A stretch of DNA of 26,963 bases from Paramacrobiotus richtersi (Eukaryota; Tardigrada; Eutardigrada; Parachela; Macrobiotidae), in contig JAQGAU010000506.1 of assembly GCA_034698045.1 (NCBI GenBank), positions 1-26,963 on the forward strand, written 5' to 3'. Below, piece by piece: positions 18,492 through 26,963 of the stretch (positions within the stretch are counted from its first letter, which is position 1; every line of letters begins with the position of its first letter). Made by a program: the position numbers and the translations under genes. The notes below the pieces were generated by a model. It did not search any database. It had not been told where the DNA came from and saw nothing but the letters and a program-made list of their open reading frames with translations.

Positions 18492-19612
18492 AAAGCCACC
18501 GGCTCGCTCCACATTAAAGCAGATGGTCGAACATACTTGTTCGCCTGCACTGCAGAACGAATTAACTCAAGAAATGAGGTAATCCTACCGTGCTCAATAG
18601 TCAATAATATTATGGAATTTCACTTTCGTCGTCTCGGCAGTCACTGTAATATTTGTTGATATTTATCGTCTGCTATATGGCCATGCTATGTAGTCTTCGC
18701 TTACACTGCATAGTTTGCCATGTGATCATTTCTAATTTAGGTTTGTAAGTACTATTTCAAGCTACGACGCTTGTGGTACGGTTCTCGTTCTTTTGCACAT
18801 TTTTACAAATTGTTAGAATAATTGTCCTAAAACAATTTATCTACTTGAATTTTAATGTTTTATTTTCATTTCCATTTAATAGTCCGGTGTAATGGAATGG
18901 TATATTTTCATATTCCATCACGAGCACACCAAAGATGTATTTTTTAACGAGGTAAAATAAACACTGTAATGTACGAAATCTAACTTGTACGCCATTGCTG
19001 AATTACAGCCGAAAAACGCAAACGAAAACTGTATTTTTTCAAAACCACTTAGGTTTTTTGCTCACTAACAACCCCGTATGCTTGTATTTGCATTGGTCTA
19101 CCACCACGATTTGCACAACATTTATGACTGTGTTTCTGCTGACAGTCGAACAATTAAATCCCATTTCGCTCACGCTGATACCAAAACTGCTCCAACACAT
19201 TTTACAAAACTTCCGCAACAGCTCTGCAAATTCGAACAAGATTTCAAAAATGATTTGAAATAGTTCTACAAATTATTGATCAACATTTGCCTAAATTTTT
19301 CGACGAATTTTGTTCGCAATTTTACTGTGTTGCGAAGTCAGAAATACTTTATAATTTGATGTCATCAGACTTTATTATAACCGGTGCCAACCTGTTATGC
19401 GGAAATTGACCGTGTCCATTCTGTAAAACACATCTGTACCCGTAGTGTGTAAACCGGTTAAAACGCCCGACCGTTCATGATATCCCACAGGTCCGAAAAA
19501 CTGCCCAGCCCGTATTTTAACTCCTGGCAAAATTGTCACCCTTGCATTGGAATAACATCCCGGATACGGAATAAATACCCTGCAGGAATATTATTTCCCA
19601 CAAAAAGGAATA
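18492..19612. other. Intergenic, no supported gene
   Basis: A small hairpin (ATGGAAT...ATTCCAT) lies near 18892-18920. Three overlapping frames of 61-87 codons lie at 18995-19263 on both strands. Nothing resembles a known family. Confidence 0.4.
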
Positions 19613-20059
19613 GCGATCAGTGTGTACTGTACATGTATGTATTAAAACGTGCGGCTCCATCGAAGCACTGCCAGCATGGGACATTTCGTAGTTCAGTGGC
19701 TCGAACGCTCAGCTGTACAGTCTGTAGCAGATCTCAATGACATTCGTCACCGTAAAAAAATCTGAACAAAATTTAACAGCCACCAGTTTTTATGACTTAC
19801 GGTTCTCTTCCAGATTATGATAATTCTTACAGATACCTTTTCCACACCAAAAATTAATGCATATGTACGGCAGATGCCGTACTCGTATTGCAAGATTTGG
19901 CCGCTGGCATATCCAGTGGTCTGCACTAACTATGGTTACATATATTTAACCATAGCTACAATTAATTGTGCATACAGATCAGTATTTTTGATCTGTAACA
20001 GATAATCGCAAGGAAATTTATTTGTAGAACGGTCAACAGTCGTCGAGCATGCTGTGCCA
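19613..20059 (+). repeat. 447-bp tRNA-headed dispersed repeat, copy 1
   Basis: It aligns over its full length with 22646-23091. The head has TAGTTCAGTGG at 19689-19699, a perfect box A, followed 42 bases later by a box B-like CATTCGTCACC (19741-19751), as in tRNA-derived SINEs. The body holds several hairpins: GTACGGCA/TGCCGTAC, CCGCTGG/CCAGTGG, CTATGGTTA/TAACCATAG and CAGATCA/TGATCTG. It is longer than a typical SINE and has no visible poly-A tail. Open frames across it (19477-19740 and 19817-20005 plus, 20199-19936 minus) are shadows of the repeat. Confidence 0.8.
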
Positions 20060-21228
20060 CTTTCCAGTTGTTTTCGCAAGAATATAATATATGCAAGCGC
20101 AGTAACAATTTCCGGATTATCGGTCTGATTTGGTACTGCTAGAATGGCACACATAAGAATGTGCAGAGAAGAAAGTGCTGTTTTCATTTCAGGTTGCACA
20201 GATATTCAATGAAATTACAAAAATAATATTTCAATAATTCGTAATTGCAAAAATTTGGTAAGGTATCCGTCGGCCGACATTGTTACCGATTTGAGGCACT
20301 ACTGCCGAGATGAACATTATTGCTCCGAAAAGGGTAGTAATAAAGCTCACAAGCCTGCACTTCATTTAGTAAAACGGCTACAGATTACACTGCCACCAGA
20401 AAGCATACGCTGTCAAGAAATCGTTGTGTAACGGCACAATGCACATTTGTTACCTCAATTATGCGCCGGTTCTAGACAGAAATATGAAAAACATCGCATA
20501 TAATATGTAGGATGCTTGGTGCTCCTTTTTTTAATTTTCGCATTGTCAATAAGTTTCGCATTGCAATGCAATGTGATAATTATTAGAGAAACAGTTAAAA
20601 TTTACCTTTGGTACTTGATACTAAAATTATTAACCTCAGTGTGACCGGACCCGACGTACACAGCATAATATTTTCAGCCAGACGAGCAACCTGTCAGTTG
20701 GAATCCCTGCGGGCCTGTGTCGATCTAGTGAGATTTGGAACGTGAGTATCAATTGCTGGCATACAATTAATTCAATACGTGGTACGTTCATTTTCAGTTT
20801 TCTTAAATTGCCAATCGGGTTTTCAGCTCGGTTTCATGTAACAAACCTGTAGCGACCGTAAAAATGCATATTAACCAGAGAAGGGCCGCCAAGCGCGACA
20901 GCTTGTAGAACAGCAATGCGCCCGAACGTTAATGCCGCTGATGACCTTTCTTTATATTTTGTGGCCATTTTGTTTGCTGTCATTTATTTCAAAACGATCC
21001 CAATCCCACAACGCAAGACCTGTTTTTAAACAGATGTATACCAAACATAAATTCATAACGTTGTTGTGAATCCAGGTCCACTAAATTGCAGCTCTTTTGA
21101 CACTTACTGTGCAACGTAATAATTATAACAACAGAAGGAAAATCATAAGTCAGAAAAAATGTGGTTGGGTAAATTATTACGTTACAACTGCTACCAGCTA
21201 GGCGTTGTTAACCAGGAATAACTAGTGA
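20060..21228. other. Spacer with one exon-like open segment
   Basis: After a TAA near 20597 the plus strand is open for about 48 codons up to 20749, ending at a donor-like GTGAGTAT with GC-enriched third positions (FSARRATCQLESLRACVDLV in its second half). No family is recognised. A perfect GTCGGCCGAC palindrome lies near 20268 and GCATTGCAATGC near 20560. Confidence 0.3.
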
Positions 21229-21300
21229 ATGGCTGCCATCGAACTACGCAATTTCCCAACACTGTTCGTAAACCAGCGCTGGCCGCCGTGGCCGGGGAAG

Positions 21301-21401
21301 CGAAGCCACTCGCTAGTAATTAAGAGAACAATAGTCCATTGTTTCTATATCTATAGAGCAAACAACGCAATTCTTCTCTTAATTATTAGCGAGCGGCTTC
21401 G
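21301..21401. mobile_element. Hairpin MITE, copy 2 (101 bp)
   Basis: Its ends, CGAAGCCACTCGCTAGTAAT and the inverted AATTATTAGCGAGCGGCTTCG, match the ends of the element at 6401-6512, including the inward AAGAGAAxAAT. The centre is again a TATAGA-rich partial palindrome with GTTTxTATA..TATAGAxxAAAC symmetry. No coding capacity. Confidence 0.75.
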
Positions 21402-21841
21402 GGTGAAGTATGCCGCGTATGTTTACCATGCACAGTGATTTACAGCAATGTGCACGTGTTTATGTATATCTCCACTCATTTCTGCTACTTTCTGAGGAAA
21501 ATGTAAAATCAATTTACGCACTTATTAATCAATACTGTTTTACCAACATTTACGCTACAAAAATATAGCTGCAATAAATCAATAGCATGCAAGCAAAACC
21601 AAAAACACCGATCAAAATTCATTATTAATGACGATGGCAACCGAGTACATAGCGCCTATTTGCGCATCTAGCAAAATGAGTTTTTTTAATATGGGTGTAC
21701 ATGTGTTTGTTCAGCGTCAAGCTAGCTAGAGAATATAATATAAAATAAAGTGTTAGTCAAAATTTAACAAAACTTCAACATGGGTTCAATCGATGTTTAC
21801 AATTGTATCAGTTTATGAAGCAAGCCGCTACGCCGTAGACA

Positions 21842-21950
21842 TTACCGCATACAGTACATATTATATGATTTTCCTACAATACTGTATATTATGTCAGCTA
21901 GCCACTCCACTACGTACTGCGTCTACTAGCTGACAAGCGGAATGCGGTAA
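21842..21950. repeat. Nested foldback structure
   Basis: TTACCGCAT (21842-21850) pairs with ATGCGGTAA (21942-21950). Inside it ACAGTA can pair with TACTGT near 21880, and GTCAGCTAG (21893-21901) pairs perfectly with CTAGCTGAC (21926-21934). It could be a small unclassified foldback element. Confidence 0.55.
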
Positions 21951-22645
21951 CGAAAAACCTGGTCTTACCATGAACGTTATTAAAATAACATCACCAAATG
22001 TATTTCAAAACTAAGTACATTGTTTATGACATTTAGCTAGCTGCTAGTTAAATAAGTACCGTCTGAATGCAGTGTGGTTTTGCATGCAGTTACAAGTGTA
22101 CAGCGCATTATGAAAGCTCTAAGTTAAAATCCGCAATTGTGTTTATTACGTGTTAGAAGTTTTTGCGGTTAACAGATCTCTATTCTCTCTACATTTTACA
22201 ATTTCTACTTTATTTGCTCATTTTCAACTCAGATTACCATATCAGACGTATAGTTTTACCCATATTATTACATAATATTCTTAACAGTTTCCATGATATG
22301 TGTGACTTTGTCGGGTTATTCTTGACAAAAATCCGAACACGTGCATTCTTGATCCGATCAAACAGAGCCTTTTCGAAGCATTTTTCACCACGGAATATAT
22401 TGGCAGTACATTTTCTTCTTATATTTTAAGCGCCGAACCACAGTTTCTAATCGGGGAATGCAAGGAGGCGAATCACAGTGCGATAATGCGATTGTATAGG
22501 TCCGCAGTCGTGCAGCAAAGTGTCGAGTGTCGACAGAGGCAGGAAAATGCAAAAAACCGCAAATATTTTAAAATTATTATTCAACTTCAAGATTGATCAT
22601 ATCTGACTGATCGGAGCAAGTATGAACGCATGGGGCATTTCGGTT
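21951..22645. other. No supported gene
   Basis: The plus strand is open for 88 codons at 22163-22429, with an AT-rich, hydrophobic translation of the kind random AT-rich DNA gives. A GC-richer patch at 22430-22560 contains no recognised feature. Confidence 0.4.
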
Positions 22646-23091
22646 GCGATCAGTGTGTACATGCGTACGTAAACGTGCGTCTCCATCGAAGAACTGCCAG
22701 CATGGGACATTTCGTAGTTCAGTGGCTCGGAAAGCTCAAATCACTCGGTAGCAGAGCTCATACATGCATATATATACTGTAATGACATTCGTCACCGTAA
22801 AATAATCTGAACAAAATTTAACAGCCACTAATTTTTATGACTTACGGTTGTCTCCCAGGTTAATCATTCTTACAGATACTGTACCTATTCCACACCAAAA
22901 ATTAATGTACGGCAGATGCCGTACTGCAAGATTTAGCCGGGGTATATCCCGTGATACACTAACTATGGTTACATACAACCATATACCTATGAGTACAATA
23001 AATTGTACGTACAGATCAGTATTTTTGATCTGTAACAGGTAATCGCAAGGAAAATTTGTCAGGACGGTCAACAGTCGTCGAGCATTGTGCC
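22646..23091 (+). repeat. 447-bp tRNA-headed dispersed repeat, copy 2
   Basis: This copy keeps the box A (TAGTTCAGTGG near 22717), the TGACATTCGTCACCGTAA block and all the main hairpins. The perfect GTACGGCA/TGCCGTAC and CAGATCA/TGATCTG stems are unchanged, while CCGCTGG/CCAGTGG has become CGGG/CCCG with both arms altered. It carries an extra CATATATATA segment near 22767. Flanks do not match those of copy 1, so it is an independent insertion rather than a large duplication. Confidence 0.8.
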
Positions 23092-23568
23092 ATTGTGCCG
23101 TTCCCGTGGGCGTACGTTATGCAGAAGAAGTCAATACAGTAGCTGATTGACCTATGAGAAGTGGACGCGGAGCAGGAGGAGTGCGATTCCAGTTTATGAA
23201 GGCTACTTCCGGTCGCGCGGGCCGGGGAAGAATGCGACGGTGGTGGATTTTGTCGTTATATTACTGCACGTTTTGTCGATGGAATACATGCGCCGGATAC
23301 GTATGCTTTGACCCAAGGTAAGGTGAACCCTCGTACTGCTTCCTAGCGTTTTAGCCGCCGTTCGATCTCAATTAGACTTTTTTAATATTTTATGTAAATG
23401 TTGGCTTTAAATTCTATTATCATATCCGCTTCCGGGAATTTTCCTTTGTCATGGTACATAGGTCACTTTCCGCAGCTGTTGCAGACTAGTAAACAGATGA
23501 TGAACTGATAATTGTCACTGATTCATCAAAGAACAGGTGGCAAAGCTGCTCGTTGAACGGTAGAAGTG

Positions 23569-23683
23569 ACTCGTGTTTGATATGGAAGATCGTAGTGCAA
23601 TGGCTTTTATTGATTTGGCAGTCTACGGTATAGAATACAGCTATGTACCACAAAACCTGTAGCGTTCTATTTTTTCTCATAAA
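23569..23683 (+). repeat. 115-bp dispersed repeat, copy 2
   Basis: It matches 18087-18203 in the same orientation, sharing the ATCGTAGTGCAATGG box A-like core at 23589. The middle third is diverged. Confidence 0.6.
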
Positions 23684-23929
23684 GTAAGTATTTAGAAAAC
23701 ATCTCCATTGTCATTCATGGTGAACTACAGAAGAAGTTCAGAAGTTTTCTCGATAAAGAAAATTCAGACAGTGTTTTTTAACAATCTTGAGTTGAAATTT
23801 TTGGAAGGTTTTGTTTATTTTGTGAAGAGTTGTACAAACTAGCGAGTGAGAGAAGTAAAATTACCATATGGAGCACAGTAGGTTTAATTAACTATAATAA
23901 ATATTATCTTATTCACTCTGCACTGTCGG

Positions 23930-23937
23930 TATAAAAA
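23930..23937 (+). promoter_or_regulatory. TATA-box candidate
   Basis: TATAAAAA sits in a GC-flanked context (CGGTATAAAAAGGT), the best TATA match outside the terminal repeats. It lies about 420 bases upstream of the coding-like segment at 24353. No initiator is certain, and AT-rich DNA yields such matches by chance. Confidence 0.2.
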
Positions 23938-24352
23938 GGTATGCTCTAACTCGACCACCTGATATAGTGTGGAACGAGCCAGTCTTTTAATTTTTATGAA
24001 CTGCTGCTGATTGTAGGATTATTATAAATATTTTTACCGTGAAAAAATTTGACTGGAACTATGATTAAAGGTGGCAAGAATTACTTCAAGGAAATCTCAA
24101 GGGTGCTTATTTTAATATGATTAGGAGTTTAGGACCGATGCATTTCCTGGAAGAATGACAGATACTGCGAAGATATCGCAGTAGTGGCATGCAGTCTTAA
24201 GCTTATCGTCATGTGGTACCTGTAGAGCATGCGCAGTTTGTTTCACTCTTCAGTTTGTACTAGTCTTAAGTAAACAACGAAGAATCGACCAGTTTCAGTA
24301 ATTTTTAAAAAAAAGAGATTTGATATAACAGAGGTAGACTTTTTTTGTGCAG

Positions 24353-24603
24353 CTCCCATGACGAATACGCTTGCCGGGTGCTTGGTCTGGGACTACAACG
24401 TCCGGACGGTAATCATGCCGACCAACCTGGAAGAAGGTTGCCGGAGCAAGTCCGAGTTGTGGCATATATATCGACCGCATTACGCACGGTCCTTTCTCGG
24501 TGGGCCTGCATGGTCAACGAGATGGTCCCGGGGTTTTACACAGTGCGAATTCTCCTTGACGTACAAGAAGCCCGGCGAGGTGCAGTACAAGTATGATGAT
24601 TGA
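24353..24603 (+). CDS. GC3-biased coding-like exon, possible captured gene fragment
   Basis: An acceptor-like T-tract ending in GTGCAG (AG at 24351-24352) precedes an open frame with ATG at 24358 and TGA at 24601-24603. Third codon positions are about 70% G or C by hand count, while first and second positions stay near 45%, in a window of about 40% GC: a real codon-like pattern. The peptide is rich in W, Y and R, with FTQCEFSLTYKKPGEVQ near its end, and I recognise no family. The neighbouring frame (24345-24596) is also open but lacks the bias. Upstream, 23154-23317 is another coding-like patch ending at a CAAG/GTAAGG donor, but a phase-consistent join to this frame was not found. Confidence 0.28.
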
Positions 24604-25130
24604 GCCTGACTTCATGTACAAAGTAGTGAGAGTACCATAGATCACCGTGACCTTGTTGTGGTTTATTATCAAGTCCAGTACGCCGTACGTTTCGGAGTAG
24701 CGCCTTCGTCAGCGTCGATTGTGAATTTGTGATAAACTTATTCCAGTCAAGTGGCATTTTTTCAAATTAAACGTTTGGCTTTTCTTTTGGATCCATGCAA
24801 CCGAAAGGATTATTTAGCTTGTTTAAAATTTATGATGAAAAACTTTGTAAATACGCATAATGTAGGTAATAACCAAATTTTGCAATTGATTTTAAGTGCT
24901 CTTGGTAATATTTGATTAAGAATTTTGGTAATTTTGTTCTTGTCTAATTTTTCTTGGTGCCTTTTGATAGTGACCGAAACATACTGGTGACGATCGTAAC
25001 GATGTAGGTGGTACTGAATAATGTAGGTAGTTCTGTTTCGTTCTTATGCCTACTTTTGAAAAGCAGTATTAATTCATCAGTGCTGGGTTCGATTTTGATG
25101 AATTTCGGTAAACTGGCACCAGAATGAAAA
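24604..25130. other. No supported gene; GC patch then AT-rich spacer
   Basis: The segment 24670-24720 (minus: GACGAAGGCGCTACTCCGAA) reminds me of the DNA just after some retroelement ORFs, but this cannot be supported further. The rest, 24760-25130, is T-rich spacer with nothing recognised. Confidence 0.3.
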
Positions 25131-25135
25131 GCTAG

Positions 25136-25594
25136 TTACTGTATAGTAGCATTGTCTGGCAGACTCTGGCAGTCTGGCTTTAAGTTATCAGTGATTGTCG
25201 AAGATTGACAAAAAACTATATCTCGTCCTTCGACGTATTTTGAACAATTATTAATTTTATCGATAAAGTTTCGCTTAAATCGGATTATGGAACACGACGA
25301 AGCCAACTCAGGAAAACTGCTCTTCTGCGTTGTCAAAACAGCTATTTTATCTGGCAATTGCTAAGGGTACCGCGGCTTCGGTTTTTGGTACGCTACCGTG
25401 CACTGGGGCTTTCTGAATGATAGGAATGGCATAAGTTCGTTTGGTTTCAGATTTTTATAAACAGTCATCGATCTCCGAGAATTTAAGAACCTAAATAAAA
25501 GTGTCTGTTTAAATAAGAAAGAAGTTATTAAATAATAAAAATAAAACACAAATACGGTAAACCAGGAGAGGCACAGTCCAGATGACCTTTGCAT
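25136..25594 (-). pseudogene. Minus-strand frame of 153 codons with one internal TAG
   Basis: Two open stretches of 77 and 73 codons lie in the same frame, separated only by TAG at 25361-25363 and one codon. The first begins with a hydrophobic, membrane-like stretch (WFTVFVFYFYYLITSFLF). The second is polar, with several cysteines. No family is recognised. A one-stop frame of this length is expected about 0.3 times by chance in a window of this size. Confidence 0.15.
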
Positions 25595-25599
25595 CCTAT

Positions 25600-26250
25600 A
25601 ATGAAATTTTTGGATGATTCAAGGGCATCGGATGCTTACTCATACAGTTTTAGCTCTGACTGTTAGGTTTTATGTACGTTACTGATTTGAAATTAAATCA
25701 TAGTACTTCAAGTTTAACATTTTCACCCATTACTGCAGGGGCTAAAATTCAGTAAACTGCTGCGACATCCATATCGGGTAGAAAGACGATCGCTGAATAT
25801 TTGTGCTGTTATCAAGCATTAGAAAAATTTATGGGTTCGAATACAGTGTAATACACTCTTGAAAATCATCAACTGCAGTAGCAGAGGATGCAATGGCAGA
25901 GGATTACTACCAGACTGCAACCACCACGACGACTAATGCTACTGCAATGTAAACCACAAGTGCCCATATACTACGAGAATCTGTCAAAAATACGGTTCAC
26001 ATACTGTAGACACATGTAAACATGATCCATCTTGAGTGTGGGTAAGATATCAGGTTTACAATGCCTAAAAATTCCTCTAGATATCCAGTTCAGGCAGTTT
26101 TTTTAGGCTACAATGATATCTAATATCAGCAGCATGCCGGATTTTCATCAGTTTATTTAATTTTACGATTTTCGAAAGATAAATGTGCAGTTACATTCGT
26201 ATGTTTTGTTAAATAATAATTTGTACACTAAGCGTAACTAGTTTTCGCTT
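25600..26250. other. No supported gene
   Basis: AT-rich DNA with a small GATATCTAATATC palindrome near 26117 and no frame above 60 codons. Confidence 0.5.
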
Positions 26251-26256
26251 CTGCAA

Positions 26257-26418
26257 ATGTTATTAAATATCTTTCAACAAAACAGTACTGCAGTCAGTGG
26301 ACGTGTCGGATGTTACATTTGCGCCGAAGCACTCCATGACCCCGTTTCAACCGCTGTTGCTCTTGCTGGAGGCCCTCCGCAGAACCTTTCGTGGCTTAAT
26401 TTCCCGCCGTCAGGATGA
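26257..26418 (+). CDS. 53-codon ORF with a RING-like CxxC start, doubtful
   Basis: From an ATG at 26257 to a TGA at 26416-26418, the frame contains CYICAEALHDPVSTA. This resembles the opening of RING/U-box modules (C-x2-C-x-E-x-L-x-D-P-V), but none of the following cysteine or histidine ligands is present, so a working finger is not possible. GC content is about 50% here. The opposite strand is open in other phases nearby (26697-26500, 65 codons reaching into the terminal repeat), so the resemblance may be accidental. Confidence 0.15.
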   Translation: MLLNIFQQNSTAVSGRVGCYICAEALHDPVSTAVALAGGPPQNLSWLNFPPSG

Positions 26419-26839
26419 CATTGCTTTCCATAGCGAGAGCATCATTCTTGGTCGCTGACGCGTTGTCAGTAGGGTACAGAAAGGGTTTGCGGAATCATTC
26501 TACGTGTTGCACGGCACTTTGGCGCTCGAGCTGCACCTTCTCTGCAAAACCTCCGCGAAGTCTCCCGTAACCAGAATGTAAACAAAACGATCCGCATTTA
26601 AGGAATAAAACTTGTGAAAGACTTCGCACTGTTTTTCATGACATAGCGGGTCACCAGAGTCACAAAAAAATGCCAAAAAGTGCACGTAATCAGGCAATAA
26701 TTATCATTTTAATTAATATTAGTTAGTGTTTATTAGTTCCAATCTTTTAACTTTGCAATAAATGCGCTTGTTGAAATTCGAGCTTAGTACGGAATAAACG
26801 GCTGTATGTACATACTGTACACTGCATGGAGCGCAAACA

Positions 26840-26914
26840 ATGCGTATCAGTTTGTCCAAACAGCGAGGTCCGTGTAAAATAGTCTATATTTTATACGGAC
26901 CCCGCAAACAGTAA
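26840..26914 (+). pseudogene. 24-codon counterpart of the left-end ORF
   Basis: The frame begins MRISLSKQRGP and ends YGPRKQ before a TAA, matching both ends of the left frame at 50-388 with 264 bases missing between. It points outward like its partner. It is too short to call a gene and is listed because the start and stop codons are conserved at both ends of the element. Confidence 0.15.
26863..26905. repeat. Subterminal palindrome of the right end (closed form)
   Basis: This is the same pair of arms as at the left end, but separated by only a few bases instead of 261. The inner arm differs from the perfect repeat at two positions, while the outer arm is perfect. It can form a long stem about 60 bases from the terminus. 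Confidence 0.8.
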
Positions 26915-26963
26915 TCTCGTTCTACCTGCCAAAATGCATTTTGACAGAACAAACGGTTATGCT

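Larger units (their letters stand above)
1..26963. mobile_element. Giant (27 kb) non-autonomous TIR-bounded DNA element
   Basis: The whole window is framed by inverted terminal repeats whose outer 77 bases are identical, so it is read as one complete element cut at its ends. The termini are AG...CT, as in Polinton/Maverick elements, but other DNA transposon superfamilies cannot be excluded. No target-site duplication can be checked because no flank is present. No frame longer than 141 codons exists, and none shows transposase, integrase, polymerase B, ATPase or capsid motifs, so mobility, if any, would have to be supplied in trans. The interior is a mosaic of smaller nested repeats and one retroelement fragment. 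Confidence 0.85.
26680..26963 (-). repeat. Right terminal inverted repeat
   Basis: This is the reverse complement of the left terminal repeat but only 284 bases long, because it lacks the internal block present on the left. Small differences are a four-base length change near 26815 and scattered substitutions. They show the two ends are not a recent perfect copy, although the outer 77 bases are still identical. Confidence 0.92.

Noticed and set aside
19477-20199. Several plus- and minus-strand frames of 62-87 codons
   Set aside because: They lie across the 447-base repeat, and its second copy does not conserve them.
1-26963. Calling the element a Polinton/Maverick
   Set aside because: Only the AG...CT ends, size and long TIRs agree. 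None of the hallmark genes was recognised.
1-26963. Bacterial-type features (operons, Shine-Dalgarno sites, CRISPR arrays, rho-independent terminators)
   Set aside because: None is present. Gene density, AT-rich spacers, tRNA-derived repeats and splice-like signals are eukaryotic in character.

Overview
The window is one complete, very large transposable element from a eukaryote, cut at its two ends. The first 77 bases are an exact inverted copy of the last 77. With one large internal difference, the similarity runs to about position 543 on the left and starts at about 26680 on the right. The termini read AG...CT, as in Polinton/Maverick-type elements and several other DNA transposon groups, but I recognise no transposase, integrase, protein-primed polymerase, packaging ATPase or capsid gene. 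The longest open frame is 141 codons. My reading is a giant non-autonomous DNA element of about 27 kb that has become a landing place for smaller elements. About 39-40% GC with CpG not visibly depleted, tRNA-derived repeats, MITEs and a fragment of an invertebrate-type reverse-transcriptase protein suggest an invertebrate animal. The species cannot be named from the sequence.

Left part (1-7500): the terminal repeat holds a perfect 23-base palindromic pair around a 261-base insert that the right end lacks. Next come a two-exon coding candidate, a minisatellite of about 90 bases, a possible inverted-repeat element (2537-3393), and a family of diverged duplicated blocks (about 2945-3095, 4790-5270, 5285-5860, 5865-6170). 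Several minus-strand open frames lie here, one pair separated by a shift at an A8 run. A small hairpin MITE sits at 6401-6512.

Middle (7500-19600): mostly AT-rich DNA with no recognisable gene. It contains a 210-base MITE (11929-12138), a tRNA-like pol III unit with a T8 terminator (14104-14186, minus), the only protein fragment I recognise with confidence (15980-16434, the frameshifted C-terminal tail of a retroelement reverse transcriptase), and an inverted-repeat element (16713-17063).

Right part (19600-26963): two copies of a 447-base tRNA-headed repeat (19613-20059 and 22646-23091) share a series of hairpins. A second copy of the hairpin MITE lies at 21301-21401, a nested foldback at 21842-21950, a GC-rich coding-like segment at 24353-24603, and then the right terminal repeat.

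Coding calls other than the reverse-transcriptase tail are weak. The number and lengths of open frames are only modestly above what random DNA of this composition gives, so they are offered as candidates at low confidence and no joint function is proposed.
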